A DNA stretch of 64,000 nucleotides from JALZMG01 sp963739975. GTDB taxonomy: Bacteria > Actinomycetota > Acidimicrobiia > Acidimicrobiales > Ilumatobacteraceae. The notes beneath the pieces are model-generated. The model searched no databases. It had not been told where the DNA came from and saw only the letters and a program-made list of their open reading frames with translations. A program made the translations under genes and the position numbers. The stretch is taken from assembly GCA_963739975.1 (NCBI GenBank), contig CAVUCK010000018.1, forward strand, positions 124,001 through 188,000, read 5' to 3'. Shown here piece after piece: positions 1-7,389 of the stretch. Position 1 is the stretch's first letter; each line of letters opens with the position of its first letter.

Positions 1-210
1 GGCGGCGCGGGAGCGCCGGTCAGCCGAGCTGGCCTCGCGGCGGGTGACTTCGTCGGCCAGGACGAGTTCCAAGAACTCGGCGTGGCCGAGTCCGCCAGTC
101 GAGGCGAGGGCGAGCCGTTCGGGGAGGGTGTCGAGGCAGCGGCCGAGCTTGACGCGGCGCAGCAACGCCTTCAGCTCCGGCGTGACCGTCGGGGCAGCGG
201 GGGCGCTCAT
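1..210 (-). CDS. istB: IS21-family helper ATPase IstB, N-terminus only (runs off window)
   Basis: Only the first 70 codons are present; the gene continues past base 1. The reading starts MSAPAAPTVTPELKALLRRV and continues with LGLPERLA-like helical sequence, which matches the amphipathic N-terminal region that precedes the AAA+ domain in IstB proteins. The ATG (208-210 on the minus strand) overlaps the istA stop codon, so translation is probably coupled. IstB is the ATP-dependent helper that selects and remodels target DNA for the IstA transposase. The Walker motifs lie outside the window, so the call rests on the N-terminus and the context. Confidence 0.8.
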   Translation of the reverse strand, partial: MSAPAAPTVTPELKALLRRVKLGRCLDTLPERLALASTGGLGHAEFLELVLADEVTRREASSADRRSRAA

Positions 211-1859
211 CGGGCCGCTCCGATGCTTTCAGTTCTGAAAGCGTCCTCCAGGATCGCTTCTGCGGGCCGCAACGGGGTAGGGGTGGTATCGGGGTGCGGG
301 CGATCTGGGCCGCCAACGGCGAAGTGGGCGGGGTCGCGAGCGAACCGGCCGGCGACCACGGTGCCCGGCAGGACCGCCTGCACGGCGGCTTGTTCGGTGC
401 CTCGCTCCAGCATCCGGCCGATCAGCCCGACGTTGACCGCTTCGGCGTCCAGGGCCCGCCGGCAGGCGGCATCGACACGTTCGGGTCCCCACTTCTTGGC
501 CAGGCCCAACAGGGCGTAGACCTGACGCATCTTCGTCCACGGCAACGGGATGTTGAGCAACGCCGCGGCGTAGGCGCCGACCGCTTCGCCGTGGGCGGCG
601 GCCATCCGTTGCAGCCGGTCCAAGTCGCGCATCGCGTACACGGTCTTGCCGGCAGGCAGGTCGTTCTCATCAGTTGAGCGGCCGCCGGGTCGTTGACGGG
701 GATGGACCTTGATCAGTTGCCCACGAGCGAACAGGCGCACCAGCTGACGGTCAGCGCGGGCATCGACGTAGCTGCCGATCTGATCACCAGGCACCGAGTA
801 AAGCGCCTTGGCCACCTCGACGTGGTGATCCCGATGCACCTTGGGACGCGAATAGACCGGCAAGTCGTAGACGTCGGTCGGTGCGGGCAGCAGCCGCGGG
901 AACTCCTCGACGTTGAACACCTCGAGCGGGCGGCACTGGGTGGTGCCATGGACCCGCATCCCGGCCCGCCCCAGGCACCACACCTCGGCCCGCCGCTGGG
1001 CGTCGGCGAGGTCGATGAACGTCTCACCGGCGAAGAACGAGGCCCGCACGAACGACACCGTCCGTTCCACCCTCGGCTTGTCCTGTGGACGACGGACCCG
1101 GGCCGGGTCGACCTGGAAGCGGCGTGCTTGGGCGTACTCGATGAACGCCTGGTTGAACCTTGGCTCCAGCGGGCTCGCCTGGTCGACGACGGCGGACAAG
1201 TTGTCGGGGATCACCGTGCGAAAGACGCCACTGAAGAACGCCCACGCGGCTTCGAAGCCGGCGATCACATCCTGCGTGGTCTGGCGGTGGGTGAGCCACA
1301 CGAAGCAGTGCCGCGAGTAGCAGGCCGTGAAGATCAACGCCTGCACCACCCGCCGCCGGCCCGAGTCCGGGTCGACGAGGAACCCCATCCGCCCGAAGTC
1401 GACTTGCAGCTCGTCGCCGGGCTCCCCGTCGGCGACCCGCACCGTCGGACCCCGCCCACGGCCACGTCCACAGACGGTGAGCACGTAGCGCTGCACCGTG
1501 CGCAACGGCACGACCACACCGCGCCGCTCCAGCAGCTCGTGGATCTTCACGCCGGTCAGGTCCTGCTTGACCCAGCCGGCGATCAGGTCGTGATGCTCGG
1601 CCAGCAGCCGCCACGGCGCGCCGTGGCCGTCGCAGCGATGCGGACGGACCGCCTCCACCACCATCCCGATGAACACGTCCGACAGCTGGTCGTCGCCGCC
1701 GTCGCGGACCAGCCCCAACCGCACAGCGGCATCGACGTAGCGGCGCACCGTCTTGCGGTCCACCTGCGCCAGCCGCTCCACCGACCTGATGCCCTCGCCG
1801 GCCAGCCACAGCCGCAGCACTTCTCGAACCTCGAACACCCGAACCTCCCGGAACGCCAT
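207..1859 (-). CDS. istA: IS21-family transposase IstA
   Basis: This 550-aa DDE transposase carries out strand transfer for the IS21 element. From the ATG at 1859 it has an N-terminal helix-turn-helix around residues 24-42 (IRSVERLAQVDRKTVRRYV), then an RNase H-like integrase core. The likely catalytic triad is D154 (in VDFG), D219 (in IPDN) and E265 (in PRVERT). A Mu-type C-terminal domain with LYSVPGDQIG follows. I chose the ATG at 1859 rather than the longer in-frame reading to 1976 because a GAGAGG ribosome-binding site sits just upstream and IstA proteins begin near this point. The longer reading would run through the terminal repeats. The stop overlaps the istB start. Confidence 0.92.
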   Translation of the reverse strand: MAFREVRVFEVREVLRLWLAGEGIRSVERLAQVDRKTVRRYVDAAVRLGLVRDGGDDQLSDVFIGMVVEAVRPHRCDGHGAPWRLLAEHHDLIAGWVKQDLTGVKIHELLERRGVVVPLRTVQRYVLTVCGRGRGRGPTVRVADGEPGDELQVDFGRMGFLVDPDSGRRRVVQALIFTACYSRHCFVWLTHRQTTQDVIAGFEAAWAFFSGVFRTVIPDNLSAVVDQASPLEPRFNQAFIEYAQARRFQVDPARVRRPQDKPRVERTVSFVRASFFAGETFIDLADAQRRAEVWCLGRAGMRVHGTTQCRPLEVFNVEEFPRLLPAPTDVYDLPVYSRPKVHRDHHVEVAKALYSVPGDQIGSYVDARADRQLVRLFARGQLIKVHPRQRPGGRSTDENDLPAGKTVYAMRDLDRLQRMAAAHGEAVGAYAAALLNIPLPWTKMRQVYALLGLAKKWGPERVDAACRRALDAEAVNVGLIGRMLERGTEQAAVQAVLPGTVVAGRFARDPAHFAVGGPDRPHPDTTPTPLRPAEAILEDAFRTESIGAAR

Positions 1860-1937
1860 GGCCGCCTCTCTGAACCCGTCGATCGGGAACGGCGGCCATC
1901 GCCCCCTCAACGAGGCCGAAGCTGGTGGACCCCGAGA

Positions 1938-2015
1938 GGTGGTCCCATCACTGGCGCTCAGGTGGTCCCATGCCACTGGCGCTCAAGGCGCTCAAGTGGT
2001 CCCATGACGCTGGCG
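1938..2015. repeat. Three tandem terminal repeats of the IS21 element
   Basis: Three copies of GTGGTCCCAT followed by a CACTGGCGCTCA-like tail lie at about 1938-1960, 1961-1985 and 1994-2015. The third is the most divergent, with ACGCTGGCGG in the tail. IS21 elements carry such multiple short repeats at their ends as IstA binding sites. The copies read away from istA, so they mark the upstream end of the element and probably contain its promoter. Confidence 0.7.
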
Positions 2016-2253
2016 GGCGACATGCGTCGTGAGCGTGGGATCGACCGACCGCCCACTTCGAGCCCAGGCCCGTGCGCCGACAAGTCGAGTGGCATCGGGT
2101 ACCTCGTACCGACGCGCTGTGAACGTCCTCGACCGGCGCTCGTTGGCGCCGCGCCGCCGCGGCCGACACGTCACGGGCCACCGGGATCCGTAGACGACAT
2201 ACTCGCCGTCGACTGCGCCGTACGGACGAGCCGGCGTGTGGGAGGGTGCGACC

Positions 2254-3087
2254 GTGGACATGACGGTGATCGCCCCGGATCGGGTCGTGGTCGGGTGGGA
2301 AGAGTCGGGTCAGGGCCGCCCACTGTTGCTGGTCCATGGCGGCGTGACCGACGCGGCGGTGTGGGGGTCAGTGCGCCGACGTCTGCCGGAAGGCCTGCGG
2401 GTAGCGTCGATGGATCGGCGTGGACGGGGTCGTAGCGGGCGGGCCGAGGACGTGCGGCACTCGTTGGAGGTTGAGGCCGACGACGTGCTCGCCGTTGCCG
2501 CAGCCCTCGGTGGGGATGTCGTCGTCGTCGCTCACTCCATTGGCGCATCGATCACGCTGCAGGCGCTCCATCGACAGACCGGCACCATTGTCGGGGCCGT
2601 GTTGTATGAGCCGCCGCTGCCGGGGATGCCCGCCGGTCTCGAGTCGTCTGACGTCATGAATGCCGCCCTGATGGAGGGCCGCTACGACGATGCGCTGGAG
2701 GCGTTCCTGCGCGATCTCGTCAAGCTCTCACCGGAGGAGTTTGACGCGTACAAGAGATCGCCGCTGCGCTTGAGCCAGTTGGCGTTGATCTGGACGATGA
2801 GTCGAGAGGTGAACTCGCTGTTCTCGCTCGATCCCGACATCAACCGCTATGCGTCGATCGAGGTCCCGATCCAGCTGCTCATCGGAGACAGGACTGCGCT
2901 CCATCATCGCCAGGCGATCGATGCGTTGGCCGAAGTGCTCCCGAACGCTCGCGTCACCGTGCTGGAGGGCCAGGGCCACGGCGCGCTGGTGCAGGCACCT
3001 CAACTCGTTGCGGACGCCATCGTCGATTTCATTACCCGTCTGCCGCCAAGCCGACTGCAGAAGCACGTAGCACCGGCGCCGCACTGA
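2254..3087 (+). CDS. Alpha/beta-hydrolase fold protein
   Basis: A 277-aa single-domain hydrolase with the features of the alpha/beta-hydrolase fold. The oxyanion-hole motif is VHGG near residue 33. The nucleophile elbow is AHSIGAS (Ser in an HSxG context). A likely catalytic Asp sits in IGDRTALHH, and the C-terminal His is in GQGHGALVQ. No signal peptide is seen, so it is cytoplasmic. The GTG at 2254 is chosen because a GGAGGG site lies 7 nt upstream; an ATG two codons later (2260) and a GTG at 2236 are alternatives. Substrate cannot be deduced. It stands alone beside the IS element and is convergent with the next gene. Confidence 0.85.
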   Translation: MDMTVIAPDRVVVGWEESGQGRPLLLVHGGVTDAAVWGSVRRRLPEGLRVASMDRRGRGRSGRAEDVRHSLEVEADDVLAVAAALGGDVVVVAHSIGASITLQALHRQTGTIVGAVLYEPPLPGMPAGLESSDVMNAALMEGRYDDALEAFLRDLVKLSPEEFDAYKRSPLRLSQLALIWTMSREVNSLFSLDPDINRYASIEVPIQLLIGDRTALHHRQAIDALAEVLPNARVTVLEGQGHGALVQAPQLVADAIVDFITRLPPSRLQKHVAPAPH

Positions 3088-3204
3088 GTGCCGTCGGCGC
3101 GGCGTATTCTGTCCGATGTCGGAGCGGTGGTGAGTGTTCGCATGGTCTCGACCTCCGGTGGCGACAACAGCCGGCTCGCCGATGCACCTCGACTGCAATG
3201 CGGG

Positions 3205-4515
3205 TCAGGTCTTCGCCAAGAGCTGCTGCCAACGGTCGTCGATCCAGGATGGGCGACGAGCAAGGCGTGGACCGATCATCTCGCGAGCGGCGCGGGCGTG
3301 GCCGGCACCAACGAGTGCCGCGATGAAGGTGTCTTCGAACACCTCCCGCTGGGCGTTGCTTCCCCCCAGCCGAACGAGCTCTCCGCTCATGAGCGGTTCC
3401 AGCTCGCGTACGGCTCGAGAAAAGTTACGGTCGGCGAAGGCGCGGACGCCTCGTGCCAGGGGCAAGACGACGTCGCGGGCGGGGCCGTTGCCGCCGGCGG
3501 CTTGGGCCTCTAGCTGACCGATGAACGCGTTGAGCCGGTCAGTTCGGTGTGCACCAGCATGGGCGAGCGCGGCGTGAGCGTCCAAGAACGCGAAGCCCGG
3601 GCTGGTGATGGTCTGAGCGGCCAGATCGGAAGCCTCCTGCCAATCTTCCGAGGTGGTCCCGAGTTGATAGAGGTCCATGCGCCACAACAGCGATGCCACG
3701 TCGGGGACCCTGAAACGGTTTCGGCCGGCCTGGGCGATGCCGGTTCGAAGGGTGTGGCACGCGCCCTCTCCGTCGCCGAGACCAAGTTTGTGCAACGCGA
3801 TGTGCCACCAGAGGTGACCTTCGAAGAGGCGCTGGGGGTGGTGGTTGGTGAGCCATTGCTCGAGGAACCGGGTTCCCGCCTGGTGTTCGCCGCGTTCGAA
3901 GTAGGTGTGAGCCAGGACGTGGGCGGCACGCGCGTTCTCCGGGTACAAGTCGAGCGAGCGTTCGGCGAGGAACCGGGCCACGTCGAGGTCGCGCTCTTCC
4001 TCAGCACGGAAGGCACGCATTCCGAGGATCGACCACTCGTCAGGGTCATATGCCGGTGCGACGGCTTCGGTGAGTGCTGCGATCTCCTGCTTCCACGAGC
4101 GCCCACCGCTGAACGACAGCCGGAACTGTGCGACGAACACCATCAGAACGTCGAGCGGAAATTCACCGACATGGTTCTTGACGAGCACGGTGCTCCGAGC
4201 GGTGTCACCGTTGATGATCGCGGCGAGCGCAGCAACGTGGTCCCGTTCGCGCCGGGTGGCCCCCACCCCAAGCTTGAGCGCCTCGGCCGCCCCTGCGCGG
4301 GCAGCCGCCATGTCACCTTCGGCGAAACGGAGGTACGCGTGACCGATACCCGCCAGGGAGAAACCCTCGTCAGCCGTCATCGCGTTCTCCACGGCGACAT
4401 CTCGATCATCGCTGCTGGCCAACATCGCGTCGACAAAGCGCTGATACTGATCTGCAGCTGTCGACGACCGGGTGCTCAATGAGAGTCCGAAGCGGTCCCG
4501 CTCCAACGCCCTCAC
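3205..4515 (-). CDS. TTC38-like tetratricopeptide-repeat protein
   Basis: A 436-aa all-helical protein with TPR-like repeats, for example AYLRFAEGDMAAARAGAAEAL near the N-terminus and ARAAHVLAHTYFERGEHQAG in the middle. The arrangement, including GHLWWHIALHKLGLGD and a later LLWRMDLYQLG segment, matches the TTC38 (tetratricopeptide repeat 38) family found in bacteria and animals, whose biochemical role is unknown. There is no signal peptide. The ATG at 4515 is the first reasonable start; no strong ribosome-binding site is obvious. It is flanked by a long gene-free stretch upstream and is convergent with the hydrolase. Confidence 0.8.
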   Translation of the reverse strand: MRALERDRFGLSLSTRSSTAADQYQRFVDAMLASSDDRDVAVENAMTADEGFSLAGIGHAYLRFAEGDMAAARAGAAEALKLGVGATRRERDHVAALAAIINGDTARSTVLVKNHVGEFPLDVLMVFVAQFRLSFSGGRSWKQEIAALTEAVAPAYDPDEWSILGMRAFRAEEERDLDVARFLAERSLDLYPENARAAHVLAHTYFERGEHQAGTRFLEQWLTNHHPQRLFEGHLWWHIALHKLGLGDGEGACHTLRTGIAQAGRNRFRVPDVASLLWRMDLYQLGTTSEDWQEASDLAAQTITSPGFAFLDAHAALAHAGAHRTDRLNAFIGQLEAQAAGGNGPARDVVLPLARGVRAFADRNFSRAVRELEPLMSGELVRLGGSNAQREVFEDTFIAALVGAGHARAAREMIGPRLARRPSWIDDRWQQLLAKT

Positions 4516-5368
4516 CTCCTCCTCCGACGCACGTCCGAGCCAGCGCCTGCATCGTTGCGACCGGCTTTGGCCACCATCCGACCGCGGGCCGAGAGCTTAA
4601 TGTCGGTGAGGCTCGGAGACATCAGCAGCGCGCTTCCAGGACCCGATTATCCGTTCAGTCACCTCGAGCCTGCGCCTCCATGTTCTCAGAGCTGGTCAGG
4701 TCGCCGCGTGATCCACGACGGCTCGGCGCTCGCAGCGCAGGGCTGCACCGAAGGCGGCCACGTCGTCGAGGAAACGGTTGACGGGCGCCGTCGCGCACAG
4801 AGTCCAAACTGTCGGAGTATCGCCGCACTCACGCCACCCGGGCACCTCGTCGCCTCGGCCGCGACGCTCACCAACGAGTTCTACAGCGCGCCGAAGCAGC
4901 GACCGTGGTCATTCGTGGAATCGTTCACGATGACCGGCGGGATCGTTGCGTCGAGTCAGTCGTTACAGGTGTTGTTCGCCATGCCTTACCCACGCTCGGA
5001 TCTAGTTCGTTCGCCGAGGGCCCGCGTACACACGGGGGATCAACGCGGCGGTGCCATGACGAGCTGCGGAAGGCGGCACCGCCGAGCGCTCGTAGTCGGC
5101 GATCGACCCACGTCGAGCGACCCGCCGAGTGGCCCGCGCGCGACATACCGGACTCACAACATCGGCGTCGCGGCAGGCCGAGCCGCTCGACTTCGGCCCG
5201 ACTCGCTCCAGTCGGTAACGACACCACCGCACATCGGCCTCGCGCGCTCGGTCGCTTCTGTTCGGACGGTCTCGACCCCGGGCAACGTCGACGCGGCGAC
5301 CAGTGATGCGCACACAGCGAGCGCGCGCGGTCTCTCTCGGCACTCGCCCCGTGGTATCGAATTCTGGG
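4516..5368. other. Gene-free stretch of about 850 bp
   Basis: Several open frames cross this stretch, the longest on the plus strand at 4555-5472. Their translations are low-complexity, rich in Arg, Ser and Pro, and resemble nothing I recognise. The 4555-5472 frame also runs antisense into the end of the secreted SGNH hydrolase gene. I see no tRNA, convincing terminator or repeat. It probably contains the promoter of the leftward TPR gene near 4520-4600, and the rest may be decayed DNA of the accessory region. Confidence 0.5.
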
Positions 5369-6232
5369 CTACGAGGGCAATGCGTCCTCGAAGGCGGCTG
5401 CGATCACGGCGTGGCCGGCGGTGTTTGGATGGATGTCGGGGCCCAGCGGGGGTCCGCTGCAGATCCACGTGAGGGTGCAGACGCTGTACACACTGAGGGG
5501 CACGGGCCCGCCACTGGCGAGCTCGACGATGGTCGTGAAGTCGGTCACGGCGAAGGCACTCTCCACGTCGGCGACCGGCGATCCGCCAGCCGCGTACAGA
5601 TCCTCCAGGAAGTGGTTGAACCCGACCGTGCGGGCGGCCCAGGCGTGGGCGCTGTCTGGATTGGCGAACCAGTCGACCACGAGCGGGGCCCAGTAGTTCA
5701 TCCCGACGATCGCGACATCGGGTCCCGCCGCCTCACGAAGCTGGCCGACGATGACGGGCAGGTTGGCGTGGATCTCGGCGCGGGCGGCCAGGACACAATC
5801 GGGATCGCCGAAGCAGTTGAAGATGTCATTGGCGCCGATCGTGATGGTGATCAGGGCCACCTCGCCGGGATGCTCGTCCAAGAAGGCGACCGCCGCGTCC
5901 AGCTGTGACCCGGCCGGATAGGAACATCCGGAATCGACACCGTCGAACATCGTCTGGGTGGTCTCGCCACCGCAGGCCAGCTTCTCGAGGCGCAGCTGTT
6001 CAAGCTCCGGCCGAGTCCGCAGCTCCTTGAGCAGCTGGTCGGGGTAGCCCTGGTTGTACCCGCCGATCGGTTGATGACCGGCTGCGACCGAGTCGCCCAG
6101 CGCGAGGTAATACGTGGCCTTGCTGGCGGCGTGCGTCGGCCCTGCGGATGTGATCAGGCTGGCGGCGACGAGCCCGATGACGGCCACCAACCTTCCCCGG
6201 GAGTGTGCGAGTGACGCGTGCATGAGTCGCAT
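5369..6232 (-). CDS. Secreted SGNH/GDSL-family hydrolase
   Basis: A 287-aa exported esterase/lipase-type protein. Residues 1-36 are a signal peptide: positive start, hydrophobic LVAVIGLVAASLITSA, then THAAS with likely cleavage after AHA or nearby. The SGNH signature blocks follow: block I LALGDSVAAG (nucleophile Ser), a Gly-containing block II (LACGGETT), block III TIGANDIF (Asn) and block V PDIHPN (catalytic Asp and His). Several cysteines suggest disulfides, as in Streptomyces-type secreted SGNH lipases. The ATG at 6232 is preceded by AGAGGA. It starts 18 nt after the remnant of a PAP2-type gene, so the two were probably once co-transcribed. Confidence 0.88.
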   Translation of the reverse strand: MRLMHASLAHSRGRLVAVIGLVAASLITSAGPTHAASKATYYLALGDSVAAGHQPIGGYNQGYPDQLLKELRTRPELEQLRLEKLACGGETTQTMFDGVDSGCSYPAGSQLDAAVAFLDEHPGEVALITITIGANDIFNCFGDPDCVLAARAEIHANLPVIVGQLREAAGPDVAIVGMNYWAPLVVDWFANPDSAHAWAARTVGFNHFLEDLYAAGGSPVADVESAFAVTDFTTIVELASGGPVPLSVYSVCTLTWICSGPPLGPDIHPNTAGHAVIAAAFEDALPS

Positions 6233-6249
6233 GGTTCCTCTTGTTCAGT

Positions 6250-6435
6250 TCAGTCGGTGGGTTGGACCTGGTGGGTGAACGCGTAGTTGACGATGGTGTG
6301 GCCGAGTGCTTTGCCGTCGTTTCTTGCCGAGCCGAAGTGGAACCCGTCCCAAACGCGGGCGTTCATGGTCTCGGTGTCGAGGGGCGTCGGTGCTGGTGTA
6401 AGACCGTGCGGGTACCCGTCGACGATGGCGAACTG
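6250..6435 (-). pseudogene. 3' remnant of a PAP2 / vanadium-haloperoxidase-type gene
   Basis: On the minus strand a short frame ending in TGA at 6250-6252 reads DGYPHGLTPAP, then ARVWDGFHFGSARNDGKALG, then HTIVNYAFTH. This matches the C-terminal helices of PAP2-superfamily phosphatases and vanadium-dependent haloperoxidases, where a conserved R..GIHF pattern carries an active-site His, followed by a final amphipathic helix. The frame is closed upstream by a TGA near 6475, and no further homologous sequence is recognisable before the cupin gene. It is therefore a truncated relic, probably cut by the event that placed the cupin gene next to it. The upstream limit is approximate. Confidence 0.6.
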
Positions 6436-6487
6436 GGAGCGGCTCGTTGGAACCGACCGACATCGAGCGCTTCAGACAACGCGAGCG

Positions 6488-6976
6488 CTAGAACGGGCAG
6501 TTGCCGGGGGCCGGGCTATCGATGCGCCTGGTCGAGCCCTGCGGCAGGATCTGGACTGCGACCGTCTCCGCCGGTGCGCCGCTCTCGTTGCGCAGCAAGT
6601 GGACGTGGCCATCGCCGTGGTCGACGAAGCCCTCGCCGATGTCGTAGCGAGTCGGCGTGCAGGTCGGGTCGTCGCCGTCGTAGGCCATGATCCACCCTTC
6701 GGTCACGGTGATCAGGCTGGGGCCCGGATGCGTGTGCCAGCCGCTGTGGCCGCCGACGGCGATGGCGTTGCGCGTGACGTAGACGTCTGACAGGCCTTTG
6801 GTCCTGAGCTCGAGCTCGTGATCATCGGTTTCGTTCTTGATGTCGATCGAGTCGAACACGCCCTTCCACTGCTGCACGGCCGTGAACCCCTGTCCCGGGG
6901 TGGCCATCGCGATCGGTGCGGTCACACCGAGGCCGACGAGGCCGACCACGGCTGCCAAACTCCACTTCGCCTTCAC
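6488..6976 (-). CDS. Secreted small cupin-domain protein
   Basis: A 162-aa exported single-cupin protein. A signal peptide is visible (KAKWSLAAVVGLVGLGVTAP, ending IAMA). The beta-barrel motif 1 is present as GWHTHPGPSLITVTEG, giving the two metal-binding His and a late Glu. The motif 2 His is in DGHVHLLRN. The GTG at 6976 is selected because GGAGGA lies just 3 nt upstream; the longer reading to 7036 lacks this. Substrate is unknown, and such secreted cupins may bind or oxidise small molecules. The gene is transcribed away from the LuxR regulator, with two palindromes between them, so it may be a target of that regulator. Confidence 0.8.
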   Translation of the reverse strand: MKAKWSLAAVVGLVGLGVTAPIAMATPGQGFTAVQQWKGVFDSIDIKNETDDHELELRTKGLSDVYVTRNAIAVGGHSGWHTHPGPSLITVTEGWIMAYDGDDPTCTPTRYDIGEGFVDHGDGHVHLLRNESGAPAETVAVQILPQGSTRRIDSPAPGNCPF

Positions 6977-7084
6977 TGTTCCTCCACTTGCCTGTTGATG
7001 GACCGGGCTGTTGCAGCGCGCTTGGAGCCTGCACATCGCGCCCGACGACGTCGTCCACGGTTGTCCCGTTGGGATGGTGGGAAC

Positions 7085-7150
7085 ATCACGCGATCGTGTG
7101 ATTGTCGGGCGGGGGGTGGACGCTGGGCGTGAATCACGCGCTCGTGTGAT
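7085..7150. promoter_or_regulatory. Twin 18-bp palindromic operator candidates
   Basis: Two almost identical inverted repeats lie in the divergent intergenic region: ATCACGCGATCGTGTGAT at 7085-7102 and ATCACGCGCTCGTGTGAT at 7133-7150. They differ at one base. Their start-to-start distance is 48 bp. Each half-site reads ATCACrCG. Paired sites with this symmetry are typical of dimeric regulator binding. They sit upstream of the leftward cupin gene and of the rightward small ORF plus LuxR regulator. Function is inferred from position and symmetry only. Confidence 0.6.
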
Positions 7151-7364
7151 GTCTTGCGGCCTCGTGCGTGGTCAGGTTGATCACATCGACGTACGCATAG
7201 AGCTGTTGTTCAGTGGGCTCGACCCGCCGGAGGGTGAGGCGGCGTGTCTCGCGGCCGGGGATGGTCGCCGCGGGGTCGAGCGTCAGGCGTTCGTCGGGTG
7301 GCTGGGTCTGCTCGGCGTGCTGCAGATGCTCATTGACGAGCGCGTTGAGCCGCCGCGGTCATGA
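7149..7364 (+). CDS. Small conserved-looking protein (71 aa) upstream of LuxR regulator
   Basis: This frame encodes a short protein whose core reads DVRIELLFSGLDPPEG, then QAFVGWLGLLGVLQMLID. From memory, small actinobacterial proteins share this pattern: a beta-strand ending SGPxPPxG, then a helix FVGWLGLLxxL. The other frame over this stretch gives Arg/Ser-rich nonsense, which is why I do not extend the LuxR gene back to 7213. The ATG at 7149 overlaps the second palindrome; a GTG at 7164 is an alternative start. No signal peptide or cysteines of note. Function unknown; it probably shares a transcript with the regulator that begins 26 nt later. Confidence 0.5.
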   Translation: MSCGLVRGQVDHIDVRIELLFSGLDPPEGEAACLAAGDGRRGVERQAFVGWLGLLGVLQMLIDERVEPPRS

Positions 7365-7389
7365 CTGGCGTTGCCTGAGTCTCAGCCGT

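Larger units (their letters stand above)
1..2020 (-). mobile_element. IS21-family insertion sequence (partial, left end outside window)
   Basis: The element carries an istA-istB pair read leftwards, with the istA stop and istB start overlapping as ATGA at 207-210. This arrangement is the hallmark of the IS21 family. The right side ends in three tandem copies of a sequence containing GTGGTCCCAT, which IS21 elements use as transposase-binding terminal repeats. I cannot place the exact right terminus or see the left end, so the 2020 boundary is approximate and no target duplication can be checked. Both frames seen are open, so the element may be intact. Confidence 0.8.

Noticed and set aside
2098..2110. 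GGTAC-CTC-GTACC inverted repeat upstream of the alpha/beta hydrolase
   Set aside because: Too short and solitary to support an operator; about 140 bp from the start codon with no partner site.
693..2435. A 580-codon open frame antisense to istA
   Set aside because: Typical shadow frame of a GC-rich gene; the opposite strand has an unmistakable transposase with matching motifs.
4555..5472. A 305-codon open frame on the plus strand
   Set aside because: Low-complexity Arg/Ser/Pro-rich translation, no recognisable domain, and it overlaps the end of the SGNH hydrolase gene in antisense.
7213..7389. Longer N-terminus for the LuxR regulator
   Set aside because: The translation is Arg/Ser/Cys-rich and unlike the family, while another frame over the same bases is protein-like.
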